A DNA stretch of 37,216 nucleotides from Acanthamoeba castellanii str. Neff (taxonomy: Eukaryota; Discosea; Longamoebia; Acanthamoebidae), in NCBI RefSeq assembly GCF_000313135.1, contig NW_004457453.1:312801-350016 (forward strand). Direction: 5' to 3'. Positions 11,300-21,320 of the stretch are shown here, piece after piece. Every line of letters begins with the position of its first letter. The stretch's first letter is position 1. The notes under the pieces are model-generated. The model saw nothing but the letters and a program-made list of their open reading frames with translations, made no database searches and was not told where the DNA came from. The position numbers were made by a program, and so were the translations under genes.

Positions 11300-11695
11300 A
11301 ACACCTCGCGCCTGCAGCAGAAACGGCAACAGCTCTCTTTCTTCAAGTCCCACTGTTCAGGAAAGATAGGAATCAGCATGAAAGAACAGCCAAAGATGAG
11401 CCCCCCACAAAAAAACAACCAATTCACGCAAACTGGCGTCTCTTGCCTTGCATTGAAAGCGGTGGACTGGGGAGTCTGAGTCGCTCAAAATCTTACGAGA
11501 GGCTGCTAAGGAGGCTGAGGTTGGTAGTACAATGAGATCTCTTCCACGTGGTTCAACTAGGCCGTTATGGCGCTTCGCCTCGTGTTCTTTTTCTTTCAAC
11601 CTGGGACCGGACTCGAACCGACCACCATGATTGAACAATACATAATTAGACCAAAATAACAGAATTTATCAAATCGGCATTCGTGGCAGACAGAA
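11300..11695. promoter_or_regulatory. Divergent intergenic region (fusion gene / TAF12)
   Basis: This 396-bp stretch separates two divergent starts and should contain both promoters. AT-rich sequence occurs at 11636-11670. A T-loop-like sequence near 11605 is not part of a tRNA. If the fusion gene has an upstream 5' exon or a longer N-terminus, it would lie at about 11300-11430, where the frame stays open. Confidence 0.45.
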
Positions 11696-12971
11696 ATGCA
11701 ACAACATACAGGCGCTGGAGCCCCCTCCACTGCTCCGCAAGGCCTGCGACCGCCGAATTCATACCCCCCTCCATCCCAATCGTCAGCGGGAGTCGGCAGT
11801 GGTCTTCCATCTGCATCTGCCCCCTCTACCCCAATGAACCATTCATCGCTTCCCACCGCTACCTCTCTATCCTCTTCTTCCACCACCCCTTCGCAAATGT
11901 CTGCTACTTCTGCTACATCTTCGTCATCTACATTCGCCTCCCCGATGTCGCTGCCGGCCGCCCTCATGCAATTGCACCAGGCCGGCTCCTCTTCATCTGC
12001 TCCTCAGATCTCATCTGGCGCTTCATCTTCGCTCACCTCCACCTCATCGTCATCGGGTGTGACACCTTCTACACCTACACCTCCGCCCTATGCTTCCACC
12101 ACGGCTTCTCATCTGACGCCATCTGCTACCGCCTCCATCTCGAGTAGCGGCACCACTCCTGCCCCCTACAGCCAACCGCACACCCCGACGCCCACGCCTC
12201 CCGCGGGCGGAGCCGGCACGTACAGGGCTTCGGGCGCCGTTCCTCCCCAGCCCACGGGGCTGCAGCAGTTCATGGCCACCCTGCAGGGCCAAGGGACTGC
12301 GTCCGCCGCCTCGGCACCATCGCCCACCGCCCCCACCGCGCCGGAACCGACCGAGCTGATCAGCAAACACAAGATGAGCGAGCTGCTGCGGCACTCCTCG
12401 TCGCACCGCATGGAGCCCGAGGTGGAAGAGGTATATTTTGCGTCCTGGAGCTCCAGCGGGCATGCATGGTGCACTGAGTAGCTGAGTGCTCACACACGTG
12501 CATGCCGTGTGTGTGTTGTGTGTGTGTGTGTGTGTGTTCGCCAGGTGTTGTTGGAGCTGGCGGATGACTTTTTGGAGAATCTCATCTCGGCGGGCAGCGT
12601 GCTGGCCAAGCATCGTGGCTCGGACGTGCTGGAAGTGCGTGACGTCGCCCTCCACATGGAACGCGCCTGGGACATGCGTTTGCCCGGGTACAGTTTCCTC
12701 CACTCTCTACTTCGTCTTCGTCTTCCTCATTGTTCAGCTTCTCACTTTTTCTTCTTCTTGCTTGCAACTCCTCTTCTTCTTGCGATCTGGTGTTCGCAGG
12801 TATTCGCACCATCTGGAGAGTTTGGACATGCGGGGCAAGCGACAGGGGCTGTCCGAGATCCACAAGAAGCGATTAGCGCTCATCAGGAAGACGAACGAGC
12901 TCACCGAAAAGGAAGAGAAGAAGAAGAGCACCGCCGCCAAGCGAAAGCGAAAGGAAGGCGAGGCACCCTGA
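11696..12971 (+). CDS. TAF12: TFIID subunit 12 (TAF12) histone-fold protein
   Basis: Subunit of general transcription factor TFIID, and in many eukaryotes also of SAGA; it forms a histone-fold pair with TAF4 or ADA1. Three exons (11696-12430, 12545-12687, 12800-12971) total 1,050 nt, or 349 aa. The first 215 residues are low-complexity Ser/Thr/Pro. The histone fold follows: a first helix and loop around ELISKHKMSELLR, then VLLELADDFLENLISAGSVL, HRGSDVLEVRDVALHME, and an alpha-3 region ending near HLESLDM. The tail is Lys/Glu-rich (KKKSTAAKRKRKEGEAP) and nuclear-looking. Joins are clean, with phase 0 at the first intron and phase 2 at the second. The start is the first ATG of the long open exon. 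The family call rests on the C-terminal fold; the N-terminus is unconserved, as is usual. Confidence 0.88.
12506..12538 (+). repeat. (GT)n microsatellite in TAF12 intron 1
   Basis: A TG/GT tract ends just before the 3' splice site CGCCAG at 12544 and takes the place of a pyrimidine tract. Confidence 0.75.
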
Positions 12972-13556
12972 TGGCACCTCTTCCCTCCGCAACACCCCCA
13001 CCCTTTCCGACCAACAACCCTTGGTTACAGCCACACAAAGAATGAAGAGACAAAAGACAAGTTTCGCCAAAGTTGCCCCCCTAGGGGGGACAGAACAATT
13101 TTTTAAACATAGCAATGCGTACTGCGTGTGCAGTTTTGGCAACTGGCGTGCGTACAGCACGATCTGCAAGGTAGGTGGTGATGATTGGTTGTGGGCAGTC
13201 AGCGTGTTGTGGGGGAGCTTTCGGTTGGAAGCTGGAGTTAGAAGGTTCCAGCCAACCGGCAGGAGCCGGAAGACCCAATCGCCCGTAAGTGGGCGAGGCA
13301 AATTTGCCTCCGTCTTCAGTTCACGTCTCCGGAGTGATCCTCCTTCGTCTTCTCCTCGCGAACTCTTGGCCAGCTGCAGAGGTCGTCCTCGTCACCCTTT
13401 TCTTTTCTCTGCAAAAGAAAGGCTTGGCAAGGTCACAACTTACGAAGGGTACCACTCCAAGCCGCATAGACACCTCAACAACCCCAAGTCACCATCTTCC
13501 TAATCTTGCGACGGCCGTCGGAAATAAATCTCACATAGAATTCATCTCATCTGCAG
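12972..13556. other. Intergenic region with a 14-bp palindrome
   Basis: This 585-bp spacer holds the TAF12 3' end and the NADPH oxidase promoter. Open frames here are short and resemble no known protein. The clearest structure is the palindrome at 13076-13089. GAAATAAATC occurs about 35 bp before the oxidase start codon. Confidence 0.5.
13076..13089. promoter_or_regulatory. Perfect palindrome CCCCCCTAGGGGGG
   Basis: Six C, TA, six G: a perfect dyad in noncoding DNA about 105 bp after the TAF12 stop and 468 bp before the oxidase start. It could be a dimeric-factor site or a transcript-end hairpin; the sequence alone does not decide. Confidence 0.4.
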
Positions 13557-16500
13557 ATGAAAGCGCGTGCGCGTAGGGAGCCCACGATGGAGGGCCTGCT
13601 GGCTCCTCTCATCGACCTCGAGGGCGGCGTTGCGACGCCACCGGTCGACGACTTTCGCGAACGCCTGGTCGACCGCTACCTCAACGCCGTGTCGCCAGCG
13701 GCCAAGGCCAAGGGCGGCCGCGGAGGCAGTCGCGGCGGAGGTGGCGGCGGAGGCAGCAGGAAGACGTCGACCGGCTACCGCTCCCTTACCGGTGGCAGCG
13801 GCAGTTGTAAGCTGGGCCTGGGCGACGAGTGGGTCGAGAGGGCCGCAGGCGTCTCCGTCACCCGCGACGAACTCGCCGAGCTGCTCAACTTGAAGGTACA
13901 CCACACCCCCTTTTATTTAATTCATGTTCTCCACGTCTTCTTTGCGCTCAGTTTCGTTCCGTGGCACCGTTTATTTTATTATTATATTAATACAAAGATA
14001 ATTATTATGTCCCTTTATGCATGGATTTATTTATTTTTCTGTTCGTATTTATTAACTCGGACATAAAAATGTAGAAAGGAGGTGGCCTGTGTGCACGACT
14101 GTTCCAGCTGTTCGATGTGCACGACGAGGGCCGAATCTCCCTGCTGGAGTTCGTCCAGACGTGCCCGCTCCTCTGCCCCCTCACCACCGTCGAACGCAAG
14201 CTCCGCTGTACGTGGCCCCCGCAAACATAATTCTAAGAATGAATTTCCATGGTGTTCGAGGAAAGTAGGCGATTTATCTCGTGTTATTTAATTTATAATT
14301 TCTAAGTTTTTATTTCTGCACAAAACTCACTCGGGGTGTGCGTGCGTAGTTATGTTCCGGTTGTACAACAAGCTGGACGATGGCAAGCTGCTGCGATCGG
14401 AGGTGCTGGACCTGATGCGGGAGGGCCTCGAGGAGAACCGGCTCAAGCTCAAGGTGCCGCCGGAGAAGGTGGTCGACGAGGTGGTGGCCATCGTCACCTC
14501 CTCGCGGTCGCGCCCGCGCACGCGCAAGCGCACCACCAGGACGCCCACCGGCGAGGAGGAGGAGTTCCTCTACTGGAAGGAGTTCCGCCGGCTGATCGAG
14601 ATCCAGCACGAGGGCTCCTCCTTCGCCCAGCCCGCCCACAAGACCACCAGCGTCGCCCTCCTCACCAAGTCCAACGCCTACTGGACCAAGGAGACCGACT
14701 TTAACGTACGTCATTGCATTTTTAATGTTTCGTTTTGTGTGTGTGTATATATATATGTATATTAAAGTGTTGAATATGTTGGCTAACATTTATGATTTAT
14801 ATTATTATTATTATTGCGGCAGGTGTTCCTGGCGAGTCAGAAGGACGTGAGCGCGAGGGAGCTGAACCGAGAGAAGACGTTGCGGCTGATTCAGGGGAAC
14901 AGCCAGGATTTCGACGGGGAGGAGGCCGAGGAGGCCGTGCTGACCAAGGTGCGCGTGGCACCTCCACGTGCGCTCAAGGTGTCGATGCGCGTCGGCGACG
15001 ACGAGCTGGACGACTTTGTGGACCAGTCCACGGGACCCTCGCGCGGCGGCAAGAAGGCCGTCCGGTTTGCTCACTCCGACGACGAGCTCGAGCCCGAGGG
15101 CGAAGCCGAAGCCCGCTCGCCCAAGGTAACTCCGAACACCACTCGCTTCGCCGTTTTACCTCAGGAGTGTTGACGCTTTCGCTTTCGCTTTTCTTCGCCT
15201 TCTTTCTTTTGCCGGGTGCAGGCGGCGAAGAAGAAGGGCAAGCAGGTGTCGGAGGGCGAGGCCGGCGGACGCGAGCTCAGCATCAACGACGGCGATGCGG
15301 AGGACAGCGAGGGATACGCCAAGTCCATCGCGCCCTTCGAGGACCACCTGGAGAAGCGGTGGAAGGCCATGTCCGGTATGCGCATTCCTCGCAACATTCC
15401 TCACCCGCCGCCAATTTGTTATGGGACGCCGGCTCACCATTTCCCCGGCTTCTATCTCTCCTCCCTCCCACAGAGCATTGGCGTGGGGTGCTCACCTCGT
15501 CGATGGGCGCTGCGCCGAGCTATCTGGATGCCATTGGCGCTCTCCAGGGCCACGATTCGACGTTCATTGTCGAGGAGCGCAACAAAAATCTCACCGTTGG
15601 TATGATCGCACACGCACACATGGCGCTGCACTCGTGATTGTGGCGACTGACGCTGTGTTGTTCGCACGTGCAGCGGGCGGCGCGCTGCTGAAGGGCGAGC
15701 TGGTGAGCGACGAGGGCGAGGAGAACGCTCTCAACGCCGATCTTCAGCCGAGTGTGCACTGGGACCAGAACGCCTACGACATCCTCGTGAAGCAGGAGGG
15801 ACTCCGCAAGCAACACTCTGTACGCAGATCTCTTCTCTTCATCTTCTCTCCATTTTCTCTCGAGCGAAGCGAATCATGAGCAAACTAATTAAATGTTTGT
15901 TTGTTTGTTTGTTTGTTTGTTATGTGTTGGTCACAGTGTCGTTGGTTTACGAAGAAGTTACAAAATATGTCCCGCTACAAGCGGCAGATGTTCTGGCTCA
16001 GCGTCTACTTTGGCCTCAACTTCTTCCTCCTCGCCTTCTACTTCCTCTGTACACACTCTCCACCCTCCACCCAAGCTGCACTACCGCTTCTCATCCATGC
16101 AATCTGCACGCGCGCAGATCAACGGTTCTACGCCCCGCAGTACAAGCTGCTTGGCTACAGCATCTGCGTCTCTCGGTCCACCGTACGCAACACACGCACA
16201 CACCACACAGCACGTTATTTTTATTTTTATTTTATTTTTTATATTTTGGCGCACGCTCTGATTGGTCGACCCTCGGTCAGGCGTTGGTGATGGAGTGGAA
16301 CTCGTTCCTGCTGCTCATGACCGTGTGTCGAAACGTCATCACCTGGTACGTGTGCCCAATGACGAAACTGCTTATATACATGTACGCTGCCACAACTGAT
16401 CTGACACCTTTTCTATAATAAAAATAAATAGGCTGCGTTCTGGTTTACTGCATCCGAACGTTCCCGTACGATAACAACATAGAATTCCACAAGATCATCG

Positions 16501-18772
16501 CCTGCGTCATCTTCATCTCCGCCATCGCCCACACGTACGCGTCCTTCCTTTCTTCTTTGTTCACACTTTTCGCTCTTTCGTTGTGCTGACCACCGCGGCG
16601 CTTCGCTGTGTGGCAGGGTGGGGCACGGCTTCAACGTGTACCAAATCTCGCATGCGTCGAGTGCCGAGGAGCTCAACAACGCCCGCGGCCAAGTACGCAC
16701 ACGCACGCACGCGCTCGTGCGGGTTCTCATCCCTAACTCTCGACCACTGGGCGTGCAGTATCGGTGGTTCGACTTCAAGGAAGTGCCGCCCGTTGGCAAG
16801 CTCCTTCAGTCCGTCCCCGTTCTCACCGGCATCGCTTTGTGGCTTGTCCTCTGCCTCATCTTCATCACCGCCTTCTACAAGGTACCATGGCTTTCCCTAC
16901 ATTATATTATTTTTATCTTATTCTTATTATTCTTATTATTCTTAATATGCATTATGCGTTATTGCTGCTCATCAACGCAACACGACACGCAACACAGATT
17001 CGGCAAAAGAAGTTCGAGGTGTTCTGGTACACGCACCACCTGTTCGTGGTGTACTACGTCCTGTTCGCGGGTCACGGCATGCAGATGGTGCTCGGCGACT
17101 TCCCCATGGCCTGGTGCTTTGTCATCATTCCTTGCATTCTCTACGGCTTCGAGCGCATCAGCCGCGCCGTCCGGTACCGCCTCGCCACTCCCGTCGCGTG
17201 TGTTCCTCTTCTTCTTCTTAAGGTGGTGCTCATCGTCATCACCTGGGCAGGGCGAGGAGAGACACGCGGGTCGTGAATGCGCAGATCTGGCCGACCAAGG
17301 TGCTCAACCTGGTGCTGCGTCGGCCGCGCGAGTTCGACTACCGCGCCGGCCAGTACGCGTTCATCCGCATCCCGTCCATCTCCAACTTCCAGTACCACCC
17401 CTTCACCCTCACCAGCTCTCCCGGTACACCCACCTCGCCACCTTAATGCTTGATCAAATGTGTCGACACACAATCAATTGCTGATCATTGCAAACAATTT
17501 CTATTGGCTCGCGTTCCGCATTCAGAGGAGCACACGATCAGCTTCCACATTCGCGTACGACCATTTGAACCACGCCCGAGATCTCTCGCAACTGATCGCC
17601 TTTTGCATTTTCAGGACATCATGGACTGACGCCGTCGTGTTGTGTGTGTGTGTGTGTGTAGGCGGTTGGAGACTGGACGACCAAGGTGTACAACAAACTC
17701 AACTTTGAGCTCTCCGCGCTCCAGCGCTTTGAGGACCAGTCCATCCCCCACGACTTCCTTCCCGTCCACGTCGACGGCCCCTACGTATGGCGCGCGACAC
17801 ACGACACGACACGACACGACACGACACGACACGACCAACGACACGACACGACACGACACGCATGTGAGGTTAACTGACTGTATGTGTGGGTGGGTGGGTA
17901 AATGTAGGGAGCGCCGAGCGAGGACTTCTACCACTACGACCGGATCATTATGATCGGAGCCGGTATCGGCGTGACGCCGTTCATCAGCATCCTCAAGGAC
18001 ATCAAGTACAAGTGGGACCGCAAGGCCTTCGGCTTCGATGTCAAGCGCGCCTACTTTTTCTGGATGGTCAACGACCAGGAGAGCTTCTCCTGGTTCAGCG
18101 ATCTCCTCACCGGTACCACGACACACACCGCACGCACGCACACACGCACACACCGCTGGATACTCATCATTATTGCCTGGTGGTGTAATCAGAGCTGATG
18201 GACATGGACGAGGCGTCGGGCATCATCAAGATCAGGACCTACCTCACCGGCGCCCTCGCGGTACTGCTCGTGACACATTCATTTTCATGGTTGCTATGCA
18301 ACGAAACTTATAGGTGACAACGCAACGCAACACGCGACATGACACGACACGACACGCACACAACAGCACACGGACATCCGAGGATTCGCGCTGTGGCACA
18401 TCCTGTCGCTGTTCTACGAGACCCAGTGCGTGGACGCCATCACGGGTCTCCCGTCGCGGACATACTGGGGCCACCCGGACTGGAGCGACATCTTCAAGTC
18501 CTTCAAGGTCGTCTTCAGGGACCGCCAGATCAGAAGTACCCGCCCTCTCCCGTTACTACCATTTATTTTGTTTATTTTATTTTATTTTATTTTACACCGT
18601 CAGCCACGGTGGTCGCGAGGTTGCTGATGTGCCATTTGTGTGTGCACTTTGGCCACCAGGGGTGGGCGTGTTCTACTGTGGACCCGACGGGCTGGCGACG
18701 GACATAGAGAAGGCGCTCAAGGACGCCTCGAGCTCTCGCCTCCAGTTCGTCTGGCACAAGGAGAAGTTCTAG
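13557..18772 (+). CDS. EF-hand NADPH oxidase (NOX5/RBOH-like), with an apparent 1-nt frameshift
   Basis: Membrane enzyme passing electrons from NADPH through FAD and two haems to oxygen, making superoxide. Twenty-one exons fit, from 13557-13895 to 18660-18772, for about 1,051 aa. The N-terminus has a Gly-rich patch and two weak EF-hand loops (FDVHDEGRISLLEF; NKLDDGKLLRSEV), then acidic linkers. The ferric-reductase core begins with MFWLSVYFGLNFFLLAFYF; haem histidines fit FHKIIACVIFISAIAH and HHLFVVYYVLFAGH. FAD motif: YHPFTLTSSP. NADPH motifs: MIGAGIGVTPFISIL and FYCGPDGLA; it ends with WHKEKF. The exons total 3,157 nt, one more than a multiple of three. The mismatch falls in the exon at 16432-16534, where ITWLRS and FPYDNNIEFHK are in different frames. 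All other junctions keep phase. Introns are short and often start GTACG. Confidence 0.9.
15895..15921 (+). repeat. (TTTG)n tetranucleotide repeat in an oxidase intron
   Basis: About six TTTG units lie in the intron at 15820-15936, shortly before its 3' splice site. Confidence 0.8.
17796..17860 (+). repeat. (ACACG)n minisatellite in an oxidase intron
   Basis: More than ten ACACG/ACGAC pentamers fill half of the intron at 17785-17907, with one CCAACG interruption. Related tracts occur at 18337-18360, 7067-7098, 9065-9090, 25497-25570 and 28164-28206. Confidence 0.85.
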
Positions 18773-18894
18773 TAGGTAGGCCACGTCTGTCGCACGCACC
18801 AGGCCACGTATGTCGCACGCACCCCGCACGCGGCGCCGTTCTCCACCCACTTCCCCTTCGCCAACGTGAATCCAAGCAAGGGGTTTGAAATAAT

Positions 18895-18900
18895 AATAAA
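18895..18900 (+). terminator. AATAAA polyadenylation signal of the NADPH oxidase gene
   Basis: AATAAA occurs 123 bp after the stop, in a TAATAATAAA context. It lies 55 bp before the stop of the convergent SPFH gene. Confidence 0.5.
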
Positions 18901-18954
18901 ACTGAAACTGTTCGCGATTGCTTGATTGGTGGATGAGGGTAGGCCTCTGCGAGA

Positions 18955-19902
18955 CTAGAGCGGAGTGGTGGAGCTCGAGGTAGTGGCCGGGGGTGTGTTG
19001 CCAGTGGTAGTGGTGGTGGGGGTGGCCTGGTCGGCGAAGAGGGCGCCGAACTGGTGGCCGAGGTTGCGCACGGATCCTGCGGCGTCGCCCGAGTAGAGGA
19101 TGGTCTTGGCGTTGGGGCTGGCGGCCAACTTCTCGAGCACGTCGATGTACTGGGTGACCATGGTGGCCACCATGGCCTCGTGGGGCGACAGCCCGAGGCT
19201 CTGTGCGAGGCCCGTGATGCCCTCCTCGTAGCCCGTGAGCATGGCCTTGCGCATGGCGGCGATGCCCTCGCCCTGGAGGCGCTTGCGCTCGGCCTCGGCC
19301 TCGGCCTCCTTCACCGCGCGCAGCTTGTCGGCCTCGGCCCTTTCGAGTGCCGCCATCCGCGCACGCGCGGCGGCGTTGATGTCGTTCATGGCCTTGCGCA
19401 CCTCGCGGTCCGGGTCGATGGAGGTCACCATGACCGAGTCTATGGCCACGCCGTAGTGGGCCAGCGCGCCCTTGAGCCGTTCGCCCACCTGCTCCTGGAT
19501 CTCGTCCTTGGCCGCGAAGAGGGCGTCCAGCCCAAAGCGGGGGGCCACGCCACGCACGGCGTCCTCGACCTGGGCGTTGACGAGCGCCTCGGCGTCGGCG
19601 ATCTCGTAGAAGGCGCGCTCGGCGTCGGCCACGCGATAGCCCACCGACAGCGAGAGGTCGCAGAACACGTTGTCGCTGGTCTTGACGCCCATGGAGTAGG
19701 GCTTGGTGACGGTCCACGTCGGCACGACGCTCACCCGCGACACCAAAGGGACATAGAAGTGAAGGCCTGGGTTGAGGATGCCCGCGAAGCGGCCCCAAGT
19801 CTCTTTCACCCCCACCGTCGACCTGCGAATAACCTTCATTGTGTTGTTGTTGTTGGTGTTGCTGTTGTTTTGCTGTTTGGTTGGGTTGGGTGTTGCGGGC
19901 AA
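18955..19902 (-). CDS. SPFH/Band-7 protein, HIR (hypersensitive-induced reaction)-like
   Basis: Membrane-scaffold protein of the stomatin/prohibitin/flotillin/HIR superfamily. Single exon, 315 aa. The N-terminus is Asn-rich and begins the SPFH fold at about residue 22 (VIRRSTVGVKETWGRF, LNPGLHFYVPLVSRV). The pattern DNVFCDLSLSVGYRV, then AFYEI, VRGVAPRFGLDALFAAKDEI, YGVAIDSVMVTSIDPDREV and KAMNDINAAARARMAALERA matches plant HIR proteins closely. An Ala/Glu-rich coiled coil follows, then a VTQYIDVLEKLAASPNAKT block, and a Thr/Pro tail ends the protein. There is no clear transmembrane helix; HIR proteins usually attach peripherally through acylation. A second Met at residue 22 could be the real start, removing the Asn-rich leader. 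Confidence 0.88.
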   Translation of the reverse strand: MPATPNPTKQQNNSNTNNNNTMKVIRRSTVGVKETWGRFAGILNPGLHFYVPLVSRVSVVPTWTVTKPYSMGVKTSDNVFCDLSLSVGYRVADAERAFYEIADAEALVNAQVEDAVRGVAPRFGLDALFAAKDEIQEQVGERLKGALAHYGVAIDSVMVTSIDPDREVRKAMNDINAAARARMAALERAEADKLRAVKEAEAEAERKRLQGEGIAAMRKAMLTGYEEGITGLAQSLGLSPHEAMVATMVTQYIDVLEKLAASPNAKTILYSGDAAGSVRNLGHQFGALFADQATPTTTTTGNTPPATTSSSTTPL

Positions 19903-20011
19903 ACGTCAAACTGCGTTAACTTCAAGTCTTGAGTCCCTTCTTTTTCGTCGAAATTACCCTACGACCAGGGGTACATCACGATCAAAATGTCTGTGCAGGC
20001 CTACCTCTGGA

Positions 20012-21171
20012 TCATGGTCGCTTGAGCGAGGCGACATCCCAGCTGGCCAGTATTTGCTTGATCTTGTGCCGGTGCACCTCGGCTCGTTGCCTCAGTCTGG
20101 CCACTCGCCTCTGCCATCCATCCATTCCACCACACGCTCGAGTTCAGTGATGGGCGTGCAGACGAGAGCATGGAAAGGAAAACGACGAAGGCGATGACGA
20201 CGAGGAAGAGGAGGGCGCGTTACCTGGCGGATGATGATGGGCAGCTCGAACGGGTTCTCTCTGCTCAGGCTGCCGTTCAATTCCTGGAACACACTGGGGG
20301 GGTGAGGAAAGAGAGCAAACGACGACCAGCGAACGAAGAAGAAAGAAGAAAGGAGACTGCACCTTGGCCAGCTTCTCTTCGCCCTCCTTCAGCTCCACGT
20401 CCTCCACCACTACGATCTGGTGGGTTGCGAAAGCAGCATCGAGCAAGTGAGCGAGTCATCGAGGAAGCGAAGAACATCGACAACGAGCCTTGAGCTCAAG
20501 GTGAGCCATGAAGAGGCCTTGATGGGGAGACGCACCTCGCCCATCAGAGGGCTGACCTTCTTGGGAGGGGCCAGGCTGGTGTCCGTTTCTTCCTCCTCTA
20601 CACCGTCTCCCCAGCTCCAGCTCAGCTCGAGCTCTTCTTCCACCGCTGTTGGCGCCGTTGATGATGACGACGACGTAGTCGAGGCCTCCTCTGCCGAGAG
20701 CGTGGCCGCTACGTCGGACGCAGCAGCTGCCGCCTTTTCATGCGAGGCCTCGGCACTTTTGCCTGCCGTATCGATTCTACGTCGCTTCCCAGCTCTCTCG
20801 GCGGACTCGTCGCCATCGACATCGATCTCCTCACCTTCGCCTGTCGGGTCCGATGAGGTCTCGGTGTGGCCTCGCTTCTTGCCCTGCGTCCCCGTTGATG
20901 GCGTGGGGGCTTCGCTGGCGTGCTCGAGGGTGACGTGCTGGCTCTCTACTCGTTCGATGATGGAATCGAGGCTCAAATCGAGAACAGAGGCATCGGATTC
21001 GTTGTGCTTGTCTGACGTCTCCACGTTTCCTGCGATCGTCCCCCGATTTCCATTCAATTCGACATCTTCGAGCCCAGTGATCTTTTCATTCATCTTTTCC
21101 AACTCCTCTTCCAGGTTGATGTTGTCTGCCAGGTCGGGCAAAGATGAAACATCAAAGGGGCTGTAGGCCAT
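20012..21171 (-). CDS. Hypothetical nuclear-looking protein
   Basis: I do not recognise a family. Four exons (21171-20536, 20416-20363, 20283-20224, 20110-20012) sum to 849 nt, or 282 aa. The N-terminal 200 residues are acidic and low in complexity, with an early helix (NINLEEELEKMNEKITGLE) and a basic cluster (AGKRRRID) that looks like a nuclear localisation signal. The C-terminal 75 residues look more ordered: IVVVEDVELKEGEEKLAK, then NPFELPIIIRQ, then a basic helix (RVARLRQRAEVHRHKIKQIL) and a short end (ASWDVASLKRP). The last acceptor (GGCAG at 20111-20115) was chosen because it gives the only natural-looking frame. The gene lies 150 bp upstream of the prohibitin-2 stop, on the same strand. 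It may be a small subunit of a nuclear complex; this is a guess. Confidence 0.65.
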
Positions 21172-21320
21172 CGTGCAAAGCTTCGTGGCCTGCTTATCTG
21201 AAAATGATTACATAAATATATTTTCTCTTCTCCGCGCTCAGCACACTGCTCGCGGCTCTCGGTTGCGTGTAACGATGAAGATGGGAGAAAAGATTTGTTT
21301 ATTGTTCAGTTCCCAGCCGC

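Noticed and set aside
11590..11690. T-loop-like GGTTCGAGTCC on the minus strand, suggesting a tRNA
   Set aside because: No matching acceptor stem, D-arm or anticodon arm could be folded around it.
17796..17860. Regular pentamer repeats considered as a CRISPR-like array
   Set aside because: Units are 5 bp with no spacers and lie within a spliceosomal intron; this is a minisatellite.
19054..19932. Plus-strand open frame opposite the SPFH gene
   Set aside because: Shadow frame; the minus strand encodes a clear SPFH/HIR protein over the same bases.
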